Assembly (NCBI GenBank): GCA_002360495.1
Contig: DEQO01000044.1
Span: 1 to 53,391 of the forward strand
DNA length: 53,391 nt
Direction: 5' to 3'
From: Flavobacteriales bacterium UBA3364
Lineage (GTDB): Bacteria; Bacteroidota; Bacteroidia; Flavobacteriales_F; PHOS-HE28
Shown one piece after another: positions 17,641 through 25,954 of this stretch (within the stretch, counting starts at the first letter, position 1; each line of letters begins with the position of its first letter). A program made the position numbers and the translations under genes. A model generated the notes under the pieces. The model was not told the origin of the DNA. It made no database searches and saw only the letters and a program-made list of their open reading frames with translations.

Positions 17641-18660
17641 ATGCGTGTGGGTGCCCTCAGGATGTCGCTTTTGTTGGCGGTCCTGGGCGTTGTCCTGTTC
17701 TTCCTGCACCTTCTTGTAGGGCCCGTACCCATTGGTTGGAGGGATGTTTCCACTGCGCTCCTCGATGCCGGGGCGAATGGACCATCGGCACTGATCGTCC
17801 GTACCGTTCGGTTGCCGGAAGCGATCACAGCGACCATCGCCGGTGCAGGGTTGGCCGCATGTGGCCTCCTGATGCAGACACTTTTCCGGAATCCACTGGC
17901 TGGGCCTTCGGTCCTGGGGATAAGTTCCGGTGCGAGCCTGGGTGTTGCCATCCTGCTCCTGGCCCAGCCACTGTGGATGTTCGCACCGGTCCCGGCCGAC
18001 CTCGGGGTAGTCATCGGTGCGTTCTGCGGTGCCATGGGCGTGTTGCTGTTGATCATGCTGGCCGACCGCCGGATGGGCGATGGTGTGGCTTTGCTGATCG
18101 TCGGCCTCATGGTAGGCTATCTGTGCTCGGCGATCATCAACGTATTGCAGGTGGCCAGCTCGGAAGCCGCGCTGAGGGGGTTCGTACTATGGGGGATGGG
18201 CTCTTTCGGTGATGTGATCAACGGTCGTCTGGCCTGGTTGGCGTTGCCGGTCCTCGCTGGTATCCTCGCCGCATTGCTCCTCGTGAAACCGTTGAACGCG
18301 CTGTTGCTCGGGGATGCCTATGCCGCGAGCCTGGGTGTTCCGGTGAAACGCACGAGGCGTCTGATCATGTGGACCACCGGTGTGCTTGCAGGGACCATCA
18401 CCGCGTTCTGTGGCCCCATCGCCTTCCTCGGGCTTGCCACGCCACACGTCGCGCGAGGACTTTGCAAGACCAGTGACCATGCAGTGCTGATGCCGGTTAC
18501 CATCCTCTGTGGTGCTGTACTCGCCCTCTTCTGCGATCTGTTGATCAAACTGCCGGGCGTGGGTGCAGGTATCCCGTTGAACGCGGTGACATCGCTGCTT
18601 GGTGCACCCGTTGTCGCGTGGGTATTGTTGAGCGGTAAACGTTGGGCCCGCACCGCATGA
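17641..18660 (+). CDS. FecCD/BtuC-family ABC importer permease
   Basis: A 339-residue polytopic permease for siderophore iron, haem or cobalamin import. Family features include TVRLPEAITATIAGAGLAAC near the N-terminus, LMQTLFRNPLAGPSVLGIS (the BtuC/FecCD signature), GFVLWGMGSFGD, and the C-terminal FCGPIAFLGLATPHVAR loop that contacts the ATPase. About ten hydrophobic segments are visible. The ATG at 17641 is used; TACATTCG, a -7-like element, lies immediately upstream. Its stop overlaps the start of the ATPase gene (ATGA). No substrate-binding protein or TonB receptor gene is adjacent, so the substrate is open. Confidence 0.93.
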   Translation: MRVGALRMSLLLAVLGVVLFFLHLLVGPVPIGWRDVSTALLDAGANGPSALIVRTVRLPEAITATIAGAGLAACGLLMQTLFRNPLAGPSVLGISSGASLGVAILLLAQPLWMFAPVPADLGVVIGAFCGAMGVLLLIMLADRRMGDGVALLIVGLMVGYLCSAIINVLQVASSEAALRGFVLWGMGSFGDVINGRLAWLALPVLAGILAALLLVKPLNALLLGDAYAASLGVPVKRTRRLIMWTTGVLAGTITAFCGPIAFLGLATPHVARGLCKTSDHAVLMPVTILCGAVLALFCDLLIKLPGVGAGIPLNAVTSLLGAPVVAWVLLSGKRWARTA

Positions 18661-19421
18661 GCGCTTTATTGACCACACGAGGATTGAATGTCGGCTTTGG
18701 TCGTACGCCCCTGCTGGAAGGTGTCGATCTCACGTTGGACAGGGGGGCGGTCGTTGCATTGATCGGGGTGAACGGCGGCGGCAAGTCCACGTTGTTGAGG
18801 ACCCTGTCAGGAGGCCAAGCTCCGCTATCGGGGACCGTGGAGATCGATGGTCTACCGTTGACAGCGATCAGTGCGTCCGCTCGCGCCAGGCATATGGCTC
18901 TGGTGCTCACCGAACGTCCGCAAGCGGGACTGTTGGATGTGCGCACGTTGGTCGCCTTCGGGCGACAGCCTTGGACGGGCCATTTCGGTCGGTTGACAAC
19001 GAAGGACAACGTCGCCATCGATAGGGCGATGGAACTGGCGGACGTAACGGCATTCGCTTCCCGTTCCGTCCAACAGCTCAGCGACGGGGAAGCCCAACGC
19101 GTCATGATCGCACGTGCGATCGCACAGGACGCGCCTTTGCTCTTGCTCGATGAGCCGACCGCATTCCTTGACCTCGTGAACCGCGTGCGGGTGTTCCGTC
19201 TGTTGCGTGACCTTGCGCATCGGGAGGGGAAGGGTGTCTTGCTGTCCACCCACGATCTTCAGACCGCATTGGACCTCTGCGACCGCGTGCTGCTCATCAA
19301 CGGGAAGGCTGTTTGGTCCGGAACGACGGATGAAGCACGTGCATCCGGGATCCTGGAACGCACTTTCGCCGCCGCAGGCCTTCGGTTCGATCCGGCTTCC
19401 GGTTCCTTCCGATCGGTGTGA
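18657..19421 (+). CDS. FecE/BtuD-type ABC importer ATPase
   Basis: A 254-residue ATP-binding subunit that powers the adjacent permease. The Walker A motif is GVNGGGKST (residues 37-45), the signature is LSDGEAQRVMIARA (a variant of LSGGE), Walker B is LLLLDEPT, and the switch is LLSTHD. The start at 18657 overlaps the permease stop by 4 bp (ATGA), so the two are coupled. A strong hairpin immediately follows the stop. The length is typical for this family. Confidence 0.94.
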   Translation: MSALLTTRGLNVGFGRTPLLEGVDLTLDRGAVVALIGVNGGGKSTLLRTLSGGQAPLSGTVEIDGLPLTAISASARARHMALVLTERPQAGLLDVRTLVAFGRQPWTGHFGRLTTKDNVAIDRAMELADVTAFASRSVQQLSDGEAQRVMIARAIAQDAPLLLLDEPTAFLDLVNRVRVFRLLRDLAHREGKGVLLSTHDLQTALDLCDRVLLINGKAVWSGTTDEARASGILERTFAAAGLRFDPASGSFRSV

Positions 19422-19426
19422 ATGGA

Positions 19427-19458
19427 GAAGCCCTTCCGCCGGACGACGGAAGGGCTTC
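19427..19458. terminator. Bidirectional hairpin terminator
   Basis: GAAGCCCTTCCG (19427-19438) and CGGAAGGGCTTC (19447-19458) are perfect 12-bp complements around an 8-nt loop. It lies between the converging fecE-like and mscL genes and can serve both. No long U-tract follows. Confidence 0.85.
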
Positions 19459-19478
19459 TGGACAGGTGTCGCCCGGAA

Positions 19479-19904
19479 CTACTTCTTCAGGGCATCACGG
19501 ATCTCCATCAGGAGCTTTTCCTCGTTCGTCGGTCCTGCAGGGGCTGGTGGTGGCTCGGCCTTCTTCATCTTGTTGATCGCCTTGATGACCATGAACACCG
19601 CGAACGCAACGATGGTGAAGTCGATCACGGTAGTGATGAAAGCGCCATACTTGATCGCCACCTCCGGGACCTCGGCAACAGCGGCCCCTGTTGCGTCCGT
19701 GGTAGCCGCCACCTTTTCGGTAAGCACATATTTCATGTCCTTGAAATCGACCCCGCTGGTGAGTTTGCCGATCAATGGCATGACCAAACCATCAACAAAT
19801 CCGCTTACGACCTTGCCGAAAGCTGCGCCCATTACGAACGCAACAGCCGTATCAACAAGGCTCCCGCGCATTGCGAACTCCTTGAACTCCTTCATCATAC
19901 CCAT
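19479..19904 (-). CDS. mscL: Large-conductance mechanosensitive channel MscL
   Basis: A 141-residue inner-membrane channel that opens under membrane tension to release solutes in osmotic downshock. The first helix region is FKEFAMRGSLVDTAVAFVMG followed by AAFGKVVSGFVDGLVMP, the pore-lining segment. A periplasmic loop with an Ala/Thr insertion follows. The second helix is FITTVIDFTIVAFAVFMVIK, then a charged C-terminal helix (NEEKLLMEIRDALKK). The ATG at 19904 is used, with two further Mets just after. It is last in a minus-strand run and ends next to the terminator hairpin. Confidence 0.96.
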   Translation of the reverse strand: MGMMKEFKEFAMRGSLVDTAVAFVMGAAFGKVVSGFVDGLVMPLIGKLTSGVDFKDMKYVLTEKVAATTDATGAAVAEVPEVAIKYGAFITTVIDFTIVAFAVFMVIKAINKMKKAEPPPAPAGPTNEEKLLMEIRDALKK

Positions 19905-19951
19905 TGGGTCAGTTATTTCGTGCCAAGGTAACGTTCTGTCCCTTTTGTGCG

Positions 19952-21547
19952 TCAGTTCGCCCCGAAAGTGCTCCACGAACGGATCGGTACGGAGCGCAGG
20001 TGGAGCGACGGCGCAAGTCTTACGAGCACTGAGCTTGGCGCCCCCTCCTCGTGCAGGGCCGCCAACGGGAGAATGATATAGTGCAAGGGGCGATCCTTCA
20101 TGCGTGGACCCAGTCGCAGTCCGGATGGTATTGGGACGGTATCACCATGTTGCATCACGATGGCAACCACATCCACTGGTAGGGAGTGGACGTTGGCGAG
20201 AGCGATACCGTCCTGTCGATCTTCCGCATCACGCATATAGGCGAGGATGATGTTCGCCGGGTCCAGCGTTTGCCTGATCACGGTCCGGTCATGTTCCACA
20301 ATACCCATGTCCAGATCGAACCGCGGGAACTCGGCGTTCACCGCTTTTCGGGCCGGTTCCCATGCCGTTGAGGTGCGGGTCCGGGCAACCTCCCACCAAC
20401 CGGCTGCGGAGAACGTGTCCAGATAGGCGATATAACGGGCATACAGCGCAGTATCGGCCAGCAGTCGACCCACCAACTCGCGACCGGGTATTCCAGGACC
20501 CCCGACCTCGGGAGTCCCTTCGGCAAGGATCATCATGATCGGTGCATGTTGCGCGCTATGCAAGGGGACCGGGATCACCTGCTCGGTGATGCTGTCCACG
20601 AGGAACCTCAAATTCCACCAATCCATGGCTTCCTGTGTGCCGAGCAGTTCGGAGATCGCGAGCAGGCGTGCTGTTTGGCGGATATCGAACACCAGCGAGG
20701 CGGATAGGTCACCGGCACGGAACGCTTCCATGCGACGGACGACCTTCTGCGCTCTGCGCGAGTTGAGCCCACCAGCGGATGAATGGAGGATGAGCGGAGC
20801 GACCATCCAATCACCTTGGGGTGGCGGAGTGCTCGGAAAGGTCCTGGCGCTCATCGCTTCGCGTGCATCGCGTAGCATATCATCGTCGAACCGCAGTACC
20901 GGACCACTGCCGCGTGCCCAATGGGAGAGTGCTGTATCATCGGGTCGACCTTGCAGCATGCACAGCCCCATGCTCTTGCCATTGCGTTCCACCTCGGCCA
21001 ATGCCCGGCCAAGTGTGATGTTCCCCTGGTCGTGCAGGATCGCGTTAAACAAGAAGGACCAGAGCGGAGCTTCATCCAGCACGGGGACGAGATCGAACGT
21101 CTGCATCCCGAGGATCGTGTCGCCCGGGAGGGATCGTATATGCAATGGCCAATGCCTTGAACGGCCCGGAAGTGCAAGACCTTCCCGGAGGCCGACCACT
21201 ACCGGGACCGATCGATCGCCATTGCGGACGGTCGCCGCGAACAACGTGTTGCCATCGTGTTGTACACGCCCTTTTTGCAGCGCACGTTCCTGTAGTACCA
21301 GAAGGCTGTCGTACGACGCCGAGTCCAGTACCAAGGCGATGGCAGCCACAGGCGGCGGTTTGTCCCGGAAAGCGTTCAACACCGGGTCGCTCAATTTGCG
21401 GAACCCGGGATCGATCACGTCGCGAACGAACCCGGTACGCTCCGAGCTGATACCAAGGAAATACACCAGGCCGATGAGCACGATGGCGGCCACCTTCACC
21501 ATCGGTGTGCCGATACGACGCGCCTGTTCAGCCCAGCGGTGGAACAT
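19952..21547 (-). CDS. Membrane-anchored protein of unknown function
   Basis: A 531-residue protein with an N-terminal helix (MVKVAAIVLIGLVYFLGI) and a long extracytoplasmic part. I do not recognise it firmly. The segment FDIRQTARLLAISELLGTQE, followed by MDWWNLRFLVDS and then PVPLHSA, recalls CotH-type kinase-like proteins of Bacteroidota, which have W-N-x-R-F-Y in this place, but the rest is weak evidence. The ATG at 21547 overlaps the stop of the upstream lipoprotein gene (TGATG), so translation is likely coupled. It lies 47 bp before mscL on the same strand. Confidence 0.65.
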   Translation of the reverse strand: MFHRWAEQARRIGTPMVKVAAIVLIGLVYFLGISSERTGFVRDVIDPGFRKLSDPVLNAFRDKPPPVAAIALVLDSASYDSLLVLQERALQKGRVQHDGNTLFAATVRNGDRSVPVVVGLREGLALPGRSRHWPLHIRSLPGDTILGMQTFDLVPVLDEAPLWSFLFNAILHDQGNITLGRALAEVERNGKSMGLCMLQGRPDDTALSHWARGSGPVLRFDDDMLRDAREAMSARTFPSTPPPQGDWMVAPLILHSSAGGLNSRRAQKVVRRMEAFRAGDLSASLVFDIRQTARLLAISELLGTQEAMDWWNLRFLVDSITEQVIPVPLHSAQHAPIMMILAEGTPEVGGPGIPGRELVGRLLADTALYARYIAYLDTFSAAGWWEVARTRTSTAWEPARKAVNAEFPRFDLDMGIVEHDRTVIRQTLDPANIILAYMRDAEDRQDGIALANVHSLPVDVVAIVMQHGDTVPIPSGLRLGPRMKDRPLHYIILPLAALHEEGAPSSVLVRLAPSLHLRSVPIRSWSTFGAN

Positions 21548-22077
21548 CACTGCACCGCTCCGTTCACGGTTGCGCTGTGTCGGGTGAAGTGGTAGTGGTC
21601 GCTCATCGCTTTTCCCGCTTTGTCCGTCCCGGAGACCTTGACCTCCCAACTTCCGTTGACCGGGGTGTATACGATGCGCTGTGGGAAGTCGTGATCTGGA
21701 GCTGTGAACACGAGGCTATCGAAGGAATGCACCAATTTGAAAAGCACGGCCGCACCGGAATTCTGGTTGTTCACGGTGGCTGCGTAGTATGTGGAAGTGT
21801 CCATATGCAGGATGCCGAGGTGCTCGATGAAGACGGTGTCCTTCCCGGAAAGCACGAAGCCCAAGCCCACCAATGTGCCGTCCGCCGCTCGCGACCAATG
21901 TTCGTTGAAGACGGTACGCCCGCTGTCCTGAACGTCCTCCCACTCACCGATCAGGTCGTTGAAGTCGACCGGTACGCTGGACGGGACCATCGGTATCTGG
22001 TCCTGGACCGTATCCGGCGCTTGTGTGGAGCACGCCACCACGACAGCGGCCAGTGCAGGGAAAAGGAGGCTGCGCAT
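21547..22077 (-). CDS. DUF6265-type lipoprotein
   Basis: A 176-residue lipoprotein. The signal peptide ends in a lipobox (ALAAVVVAC, Cys16). The mature part resembles DUF6265: LIGEWEDVQDSGRTVFNEHW, GTLVGLGFVLSGKDTVF, and DHDFPQRIVYTPVNGSWEV, a lipocalin-like beta-sheet pattern. No biochemical function is known for the family. It sits 9 bp after the thioesterase and overlaps the next gene by one base. Confidence 0.75.
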   Translation of the reverse strand: MRSLLFPALAAVVVACSTQAPDTVQDQIPMVPSSVPVDFNDLIGEWEDVQDSGRTVFNEHWSRAADGTLVGLGFVLSGKDTVFIEHLGILHMDTSTYYAATVNNQNSGAAVLFKLVHSFDSLVFTAPDHDFPQRIVYTPVNGSWEVKVSGTDKAGKAMSDHYHFTRHSATVNGAVQ

Positions 22078-22086
22078 GCGCGCAAG

Positions 22087-22512
22087 TTAACCGTGCTGCA
22101 CGGCTTCGACCGCCCGGCGGATCGTTTCCGGCACGGGCACCTTGTGGCCTTTGTTGTAATCGTACATCACCTGCACGCTGGTGCCTGTAGCAACGACCGT
22201 GTCGAGGTCGTCCAGGACCTCGTACTGCATCGTGAAACTGGTGTTGCCGACCAGCGTGCAACCCGTGCGGACCGTGAGCTGCATGGGCCATTCCACCGGT
22301 CGCTTGAAATCGCAGGTGGTGCTTGCCAGGATCACGCCGATGCCCTCTTCATTGTGCGAACGAAGCACCCCGATCCGCTCGAGATAATGCATGCGCACGC
22401 TTTCGAAGTAGCGGAAATAGACCACATTGTTGAGATGCCCGAAAGCATCCTGTTCCCCCCAAGCGACGGGGATCTCGATGCTGACAACGAATGCCGAGCG
22501 ATCGGGGCTCAC
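22087..22512 (-). CDS. Acyl-CoA thioesterase, 4HBT/YbgC type
   Basis: A 141-residue hot-dog fold thioesterase that hydrolyses acyl-CoA esters. The family motif is WGEQDAFGHLNNVVYFRYFE, with the candidate catalytic Asp22 and the following His/Asn. A second conserved segment is STTCDFKRPVEWPM. The start is a GTG at 22512 overlapping the stop of the DUF349 gene (GTGA), consistent with coupled translation. The length is typical for YbgC relatives. The natural acyl substrate is unknown. Confidence 0.9.
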   Translation of the reverse strand: MSPDRSAFVVSIEIPVAWGEQDAFGHLNNVVYFRYFESVRMHYLERIGVLRSHNEEGIGVILASTTCDFKRPVEWPMQLTVRTGCTLVGNTSFTMQYEVLDDLDTVVATGTSVQVMYDYNKGHKVPVPETIRRAVEAVQHG

Positions 22513-24263
22513 CGCAATTCCTTCAGCAGTTCCTTGTGCTGGCCCTTCAGGCGCTCCACATCGCGTCCGAGGCGCTCGATCTTCTTCTCCATGTCCTTCT
22601 TCATCTCCTCGCCACTCGCACTCTTGAAGTTGAACATGCCCATGTTACGCTCCATGTTGCGCATTTCGCCCTCGAGTTCCTCGATCTTGCGCTTGATGAA
22701 ACGGCTCTCCTTTTCAATGCGCTCCTTGCCATCGGGCGCGCTCTTCAGGTCTTCCACGCGGCCTTGGAACTGCATGCGGCGGCGCTCTTCGCCTTCCATC
22801 TTCAACTGGCCGTAATGTCTGTCCAGAGCGGTGCGGTAGCGCTCACTGAAGGCGTCGTACAATTTGGGTGAAACGCGGCCGGAGTTCATCCAACGCAATG
22901 AGTAGGACTTCAACGTCTCGATGTCCTTGGTACGGTCGCCGACGGGTGTGAAGCCTTCGATCTCCGCCAACAGCGCCTCCTTCGCCTGTGCGTTCACGGC
23001 TTGTTCTTCATCCAACTTCTCGAAGGTGGCCTTCCTGTTCTGGAAGAACCCATCGCAGGCTTCGCGGAACTTCAGCCACAACCGGTTCTCATCGCGGGGA
23101 CCTGCGCTGCCGGCTTCCTTCCACTGCTGTTGCAACTGTTTCAGGCGATCGGCGGTGTTGCGCCATTCGGTGCTGTCCTTCAGTTTGACGGCCTCGTCCA
23201 GCAAGGCCTGCTTCCTGTCGCGCACTTCCTTGAACTGGTCCTTCAGCTTATCGAAGAAGGCCTTCTTCGCATCGAAGAACACGTTGCACGCCGCGCGGAA
23301 TTCCTTCCAGATGCGCTCGTTGTCCTTCTTTGTCGCGAAGCCGATGCTCTTCCAGGCGTTCTGGAATTCCAGCATCTGGTCGGTGAGGGTTTTCCACTCC
23401 TTGGCCGTGGTGGCCTCCAATTGTGCGGTCAGGGTATTCACCTTCTCCACCAAGGCCTGCTTTGCTTGGAGGTTGGCCTCGTGCTCGGTGCGTCGTGCCT
23501 TGTAGTACTCGTGGATCTTGTCGTAGATGGTCCGCGTGGCGAGCGAGAACCGATCGCGGATGGCCTCCCATTCCTCACGCACTACCGGACCGATCTGGTG
23601 CCACTTCTCCTGGTATTCACGGATCGCGTGTTCCAATTCCTTCACACCGTCCTTCTGCGCCAGGCTCTCCACGTCGGCGATCAGCGCTTGTTTGAGCGCC
23701 GTGTTCTTCCGCAGGTCGTGATCGCGAAGTTCCTTGTAGATCCGGATGTGGTAGAAGAACTCATCGCGCAGGTGCGAGTAGTCGTTCTGCAGGTCGCGGT
23801 AGGACTGTTGTGGAACAGGCCCGATGGACTTCCACTTCTCCTGGAGTTCGGCGAAGCGCTGGAAGGCGTTCCCGATGTTCTCTTCACCCGCGATGAGCCC
23901 TTTGAGCTCCTCCATGATCGCCTTCTTGGCCGCCAGGTTGTCGGCTTCATCCTTGGCTTTCTTCCGGCGGATGTCGTTCACCCGTTGGTTGAAGGCATCG
24001 AGCAGTTGCTTGAAGCGCTTGTCCTCCTCATCCTGCAAGGGTGCGGATTCGATCGGGACAGGTGCGACCTCGGGCATTGGCGCAGCACCTTCCGTCATCG
24101 TGCCATCGGCCAGGACCGCTTCCTGAACGGGGTGTTGGTGCGTTGCCGCCACCAAGGCCTCGTACGCTTCCTTCACTCCTTCTATGGCTTCGGATGCGGC
24201 TTCCACATCCTCCAATGCCATTGTTTCCTCGAGCCGGGTGATCAGCTCTGCTTTCGTTGCCAT
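22509..24263 (-). CDS. DUF349 repeat protein
   Basis: A 584-residue, highly charged, mainly helical protein with several DUF349 units, each recognisable by a W-x-x-I/A-G pattern: FAELQEKWKSIGPVPQ, IREYQEKWHQIGPVVRE, MLEFQNAWKSIGFATKK, LKQLQQQWKEAGSAGPRDE. A C-terminal coiled coil follows (IKRKIEELEGEMRNMERN). The N-terminus is acidic. DUF349 proteins are cytoplasmic and of poorly defined role. A strong promoter sequence lies about 36 bp upstream of the ATG at 24263. It heads a five-gene run ending with mscL. Confidence 0.9.
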   Translation of the reverse strand: MATKAELITRLEETMALEDVEAASEAIEGVKEAYEALVAATHQHPVQEAVLADGTMTEGAAPMPEVAPVPIESAPLQDEEDKRFKQLLDAFNQRVNDIRRKKAKDEADNLAAKKAIMEELKGLIAGEENIGNAFQRFAELQEKWKSIGPVPQQSYRDLQNDYSHLRDEFFYHIRIYKELRDHDLRKNTALKQALIADVESLAQKDGVKELEHAIREYQEKWHQIGPVVREEWEAIRDRFSLATRTIYDKIHEYYKARRTEHEANLQAKQALVEKVNTLTAQLEATTAKEWKTLTDQMLEFQNAWKSIGFATKKDNERIWKEFRAACNVFFDAKKAFFDKLKDQFKEVRDRKQALLDEAVKLKDSTEWRNTADRLKQLQQQWKEAGSAGPRDENRLWLKFREACDGFFQNRKATFEKLDEEQAVNAQAKEALLAEIEGFTPVGDRTKDIETLKSYSLRWMNSGRVSPKLYDAFSERYRTALDRHYGQLKMEGEERRRMQFQGRVEDLKSAPDGKERIEKESRFIKRKIEELEGEMRNMERNMGMFNFKSASGEEMKKDMEKKIERLGRDVERLKGQHKELLKELR

Positions 24264-24298
24264 GCGACCAATAGGAGGCCGCTAACCGGCCATCCGTC

Positions 24299-24327
24299 CA
24301 AAGATAGGGGGATGATGGACAAATCAA
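24299..24327 (-). promoter_or_regulatory. Candidate Bacteroidota promoter for the DUF349-mscL run
   Basis: On the minus strand TTG (24325-24327) and TATCTTTG (24299-24306) are 18 bp apart, a good match to the Bacteroidota -33/-7 promoter. It lies between the SpoIIE-type phosphatase stop and the DUF349 ATG. Confidence 0.65.
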
Positions 24328-24335
24328 GGCGCGGA

Positions 24336-25799
24336 TCAAACCGCCAGACCGAGCATGCACACGTCGTCCAGCTGTTCCTCGTTCCCCTTCCATTCCAGGA
24401 AGGTGCGGTCGAAGACAAGGGCCTGCTCTTTCAGCGGTAGGTGCTGGTTCCGGGCGATGAGGTCCTGCAATTTGGACGTCATGAAGCGCTTGCGCTCCGG
24501 CCCGCCGAACTGGTCCACATATCCGTCGCTGAAGAGGTAGATGCGGTCGCCGGCGGTATAGGCCAGACGATGGCTCGTGAACTTCCGATCGCCATCGTTG
24601 TGGCCCCCGCCCACGGGTCGGCGATCTCCGTTGATGACGCTGAGCTGTCCCTGGTGCAACCAATACACGGGCCGGAAAGCACCGGCGAAGAGGATCTCCT
24701 TCGACCTCCGGTCAACGCGGCACAGGGCCACGTCCATGCCATCGCCGGCACCGCGTTGCTTGCCTTGCTGGTTCAGCGCTGATACCATGCGCGTATGCAG
24801 TATGGCCAGGATCTCCGCTGGGTCCTTTTCCGGGAATTGTGGCACGATCTCGTTCAACAAGGAGCAACCGATCGCAGCCATCATCGCTCCTGGAAGACCA
24901 TGCCCCGTGCAATCGGCAGCAGCGACGTAGCAGGTGTGCTCATCGATGCGGTGCACCCAGTGGAAATCGCCGCTCACCACGTCCTTCGGCCGATCGATCA
25001 CGAAGGAATCCGCGAACAAGGTGTCGTAGACCAACGATGAAGGCACCAAGGCCCGTTGGATCTTGCCCGCGTAGGCGATGCTGTCCGTAATGCCCGCGTG
25101 CTTGTCCTGCAGGTGTCGGTGACGGTCCTCTTCGTGCTTCAACCAGCGGCCTACATACCGGAACAGCAGGATCCCTGCAATACCGAAGATCAGCACCGCG
25201 ATGCCGATGTTGCGGAACAACGCCGCCATGGCATTGGCCTTTGCGACATGCGCCGGGCTGCGTGCCACCACGAGTCCGACCAATTCACCGTCCTCGGTGC
25301 GCATCGCTTCAAAGGCGACGAGTTCGGCATGCTCCGCTGAGCCGATGGTCGTGGAACCCGATCCATTCTTCGCTTCGAGCAACGCCTTTGGGTCGCCTTG
25401 CCATGGTGCTCGGAACGACGGTATTTCGGCCGAGGTGACGATCACCTGCATTTCCTCATCCGCATCGTCGTATGCGATCACTTCCAGTGGGGACGATAGT
25501 CCGTTCCGCTCCGCAGCCTTGCGCAGGCGCTCGTGCATCACGTAGTACCACGCGTCCTGCGTGTTCTTGATGATCATGCCGCGCGAGTCGTAGCGGGCAC
25601 GCAGGTCACGTACATGGGCCGCGTTGAGCTGCTCGGCCAGCGTGGAGGTGATGCTGCCCAACTGGGTAAGGCTCCGGGTCCGTTCGGCTTTTTCCTCGCC
25701 ATTGTGGACGATGGCGATCACGACCGCGCAGAGCACCAGCAACGTGCCGTACACGGCGTAAAGGACCTTGTGCTTGGTACGCTTTGGACGGAATTCCAT
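24336..25799 (-). CDS. Membrane-anchored SpoIIE-type PP2C serine phosphatase
   Basis: A 487-residue signalling protein. A membrane helix near residues 13-32, an extracytoplasmic sensor region of about 160 residues and a second helix (IGIAVLIFGIAGILLFRYVG) precede a short linker and a SpoIIE phosphatase domain from about 265. Domain motifs are KDVVSGDFHW, the metal-binding AADCTGHGLPGAMMA, and YLFSDGYVDQFGG. Such enzymes dephosphorylate anti-sigma antagonists or related partners, and in Bacteroidota often follow tyrosine/histidine sensors. The ATG at 25799 (MEFRPKRTK) is chosen. No partner anti-sigma or STAS gene is adjacent. The signal sensed is unknown. Confidence 0.88.
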   Translation of the reverse strand: MEFRPKRTKHKVLYAVYGTLLVLCAVVIAIVHNGEEKAERTRSLTQLGSITSTLAEQLNAAHVRDLRARYDSRGMIIKNTQDAWYYVMHERLRKAAERNGLSSPLEVIAYDDADEEMQVIVTSAEIPSFRAPWQGDPKALLEAKNGSGSTTIGSAEHAELVAFEAMRTEDGELVGLVVARSPAHVAKANAMAALFRNIGIAVLIFGIAGILLFRYVGRWLKHEEDRHRHLQDKHAGITDSIAYAGKIQRALVPSSLVYDTLFADSFVIDRPKDVVSGDFHWVHRIDEHTCYVAAADCTGHGLPGAMMAAIGCSLLNEIVPQFPEKDPAEILAILHTRMVSALNQQGKQRGAGDGMDVALCRVDRRSKEILFAGAFRPVYWLHQGQLSVINGDRRPVGGGHNDGDRKFTSHRLAYTAGDRIYLFSDGYVDQFGGPERKRFMTSKLQDLIARNQHLPLKEQALVFDRTFLEWKGNEEQLDDVCMLGLAV

Positions 25800-25954
25800 G
25801 GGAACACCGCCGGGGCTGGAGGTTCCGGCGTGCGTTCCTACGCGGGTGAGCGCGAGAAGGTTGCCGGGCTGGGTTTTCACCAGGCGGTTTGCAGCAGGCA
25901 GGGCTGGGTCCAGCCTCAACCGCCCACGGCAAACCGCTTACGGCCTGTTTGCGC

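Noticed and set aside
23001..24440. 479-codon plus-strand frame
   Set aside because: Antisense shadow of the DUF349 gene, which has clear repeats and a promoter.
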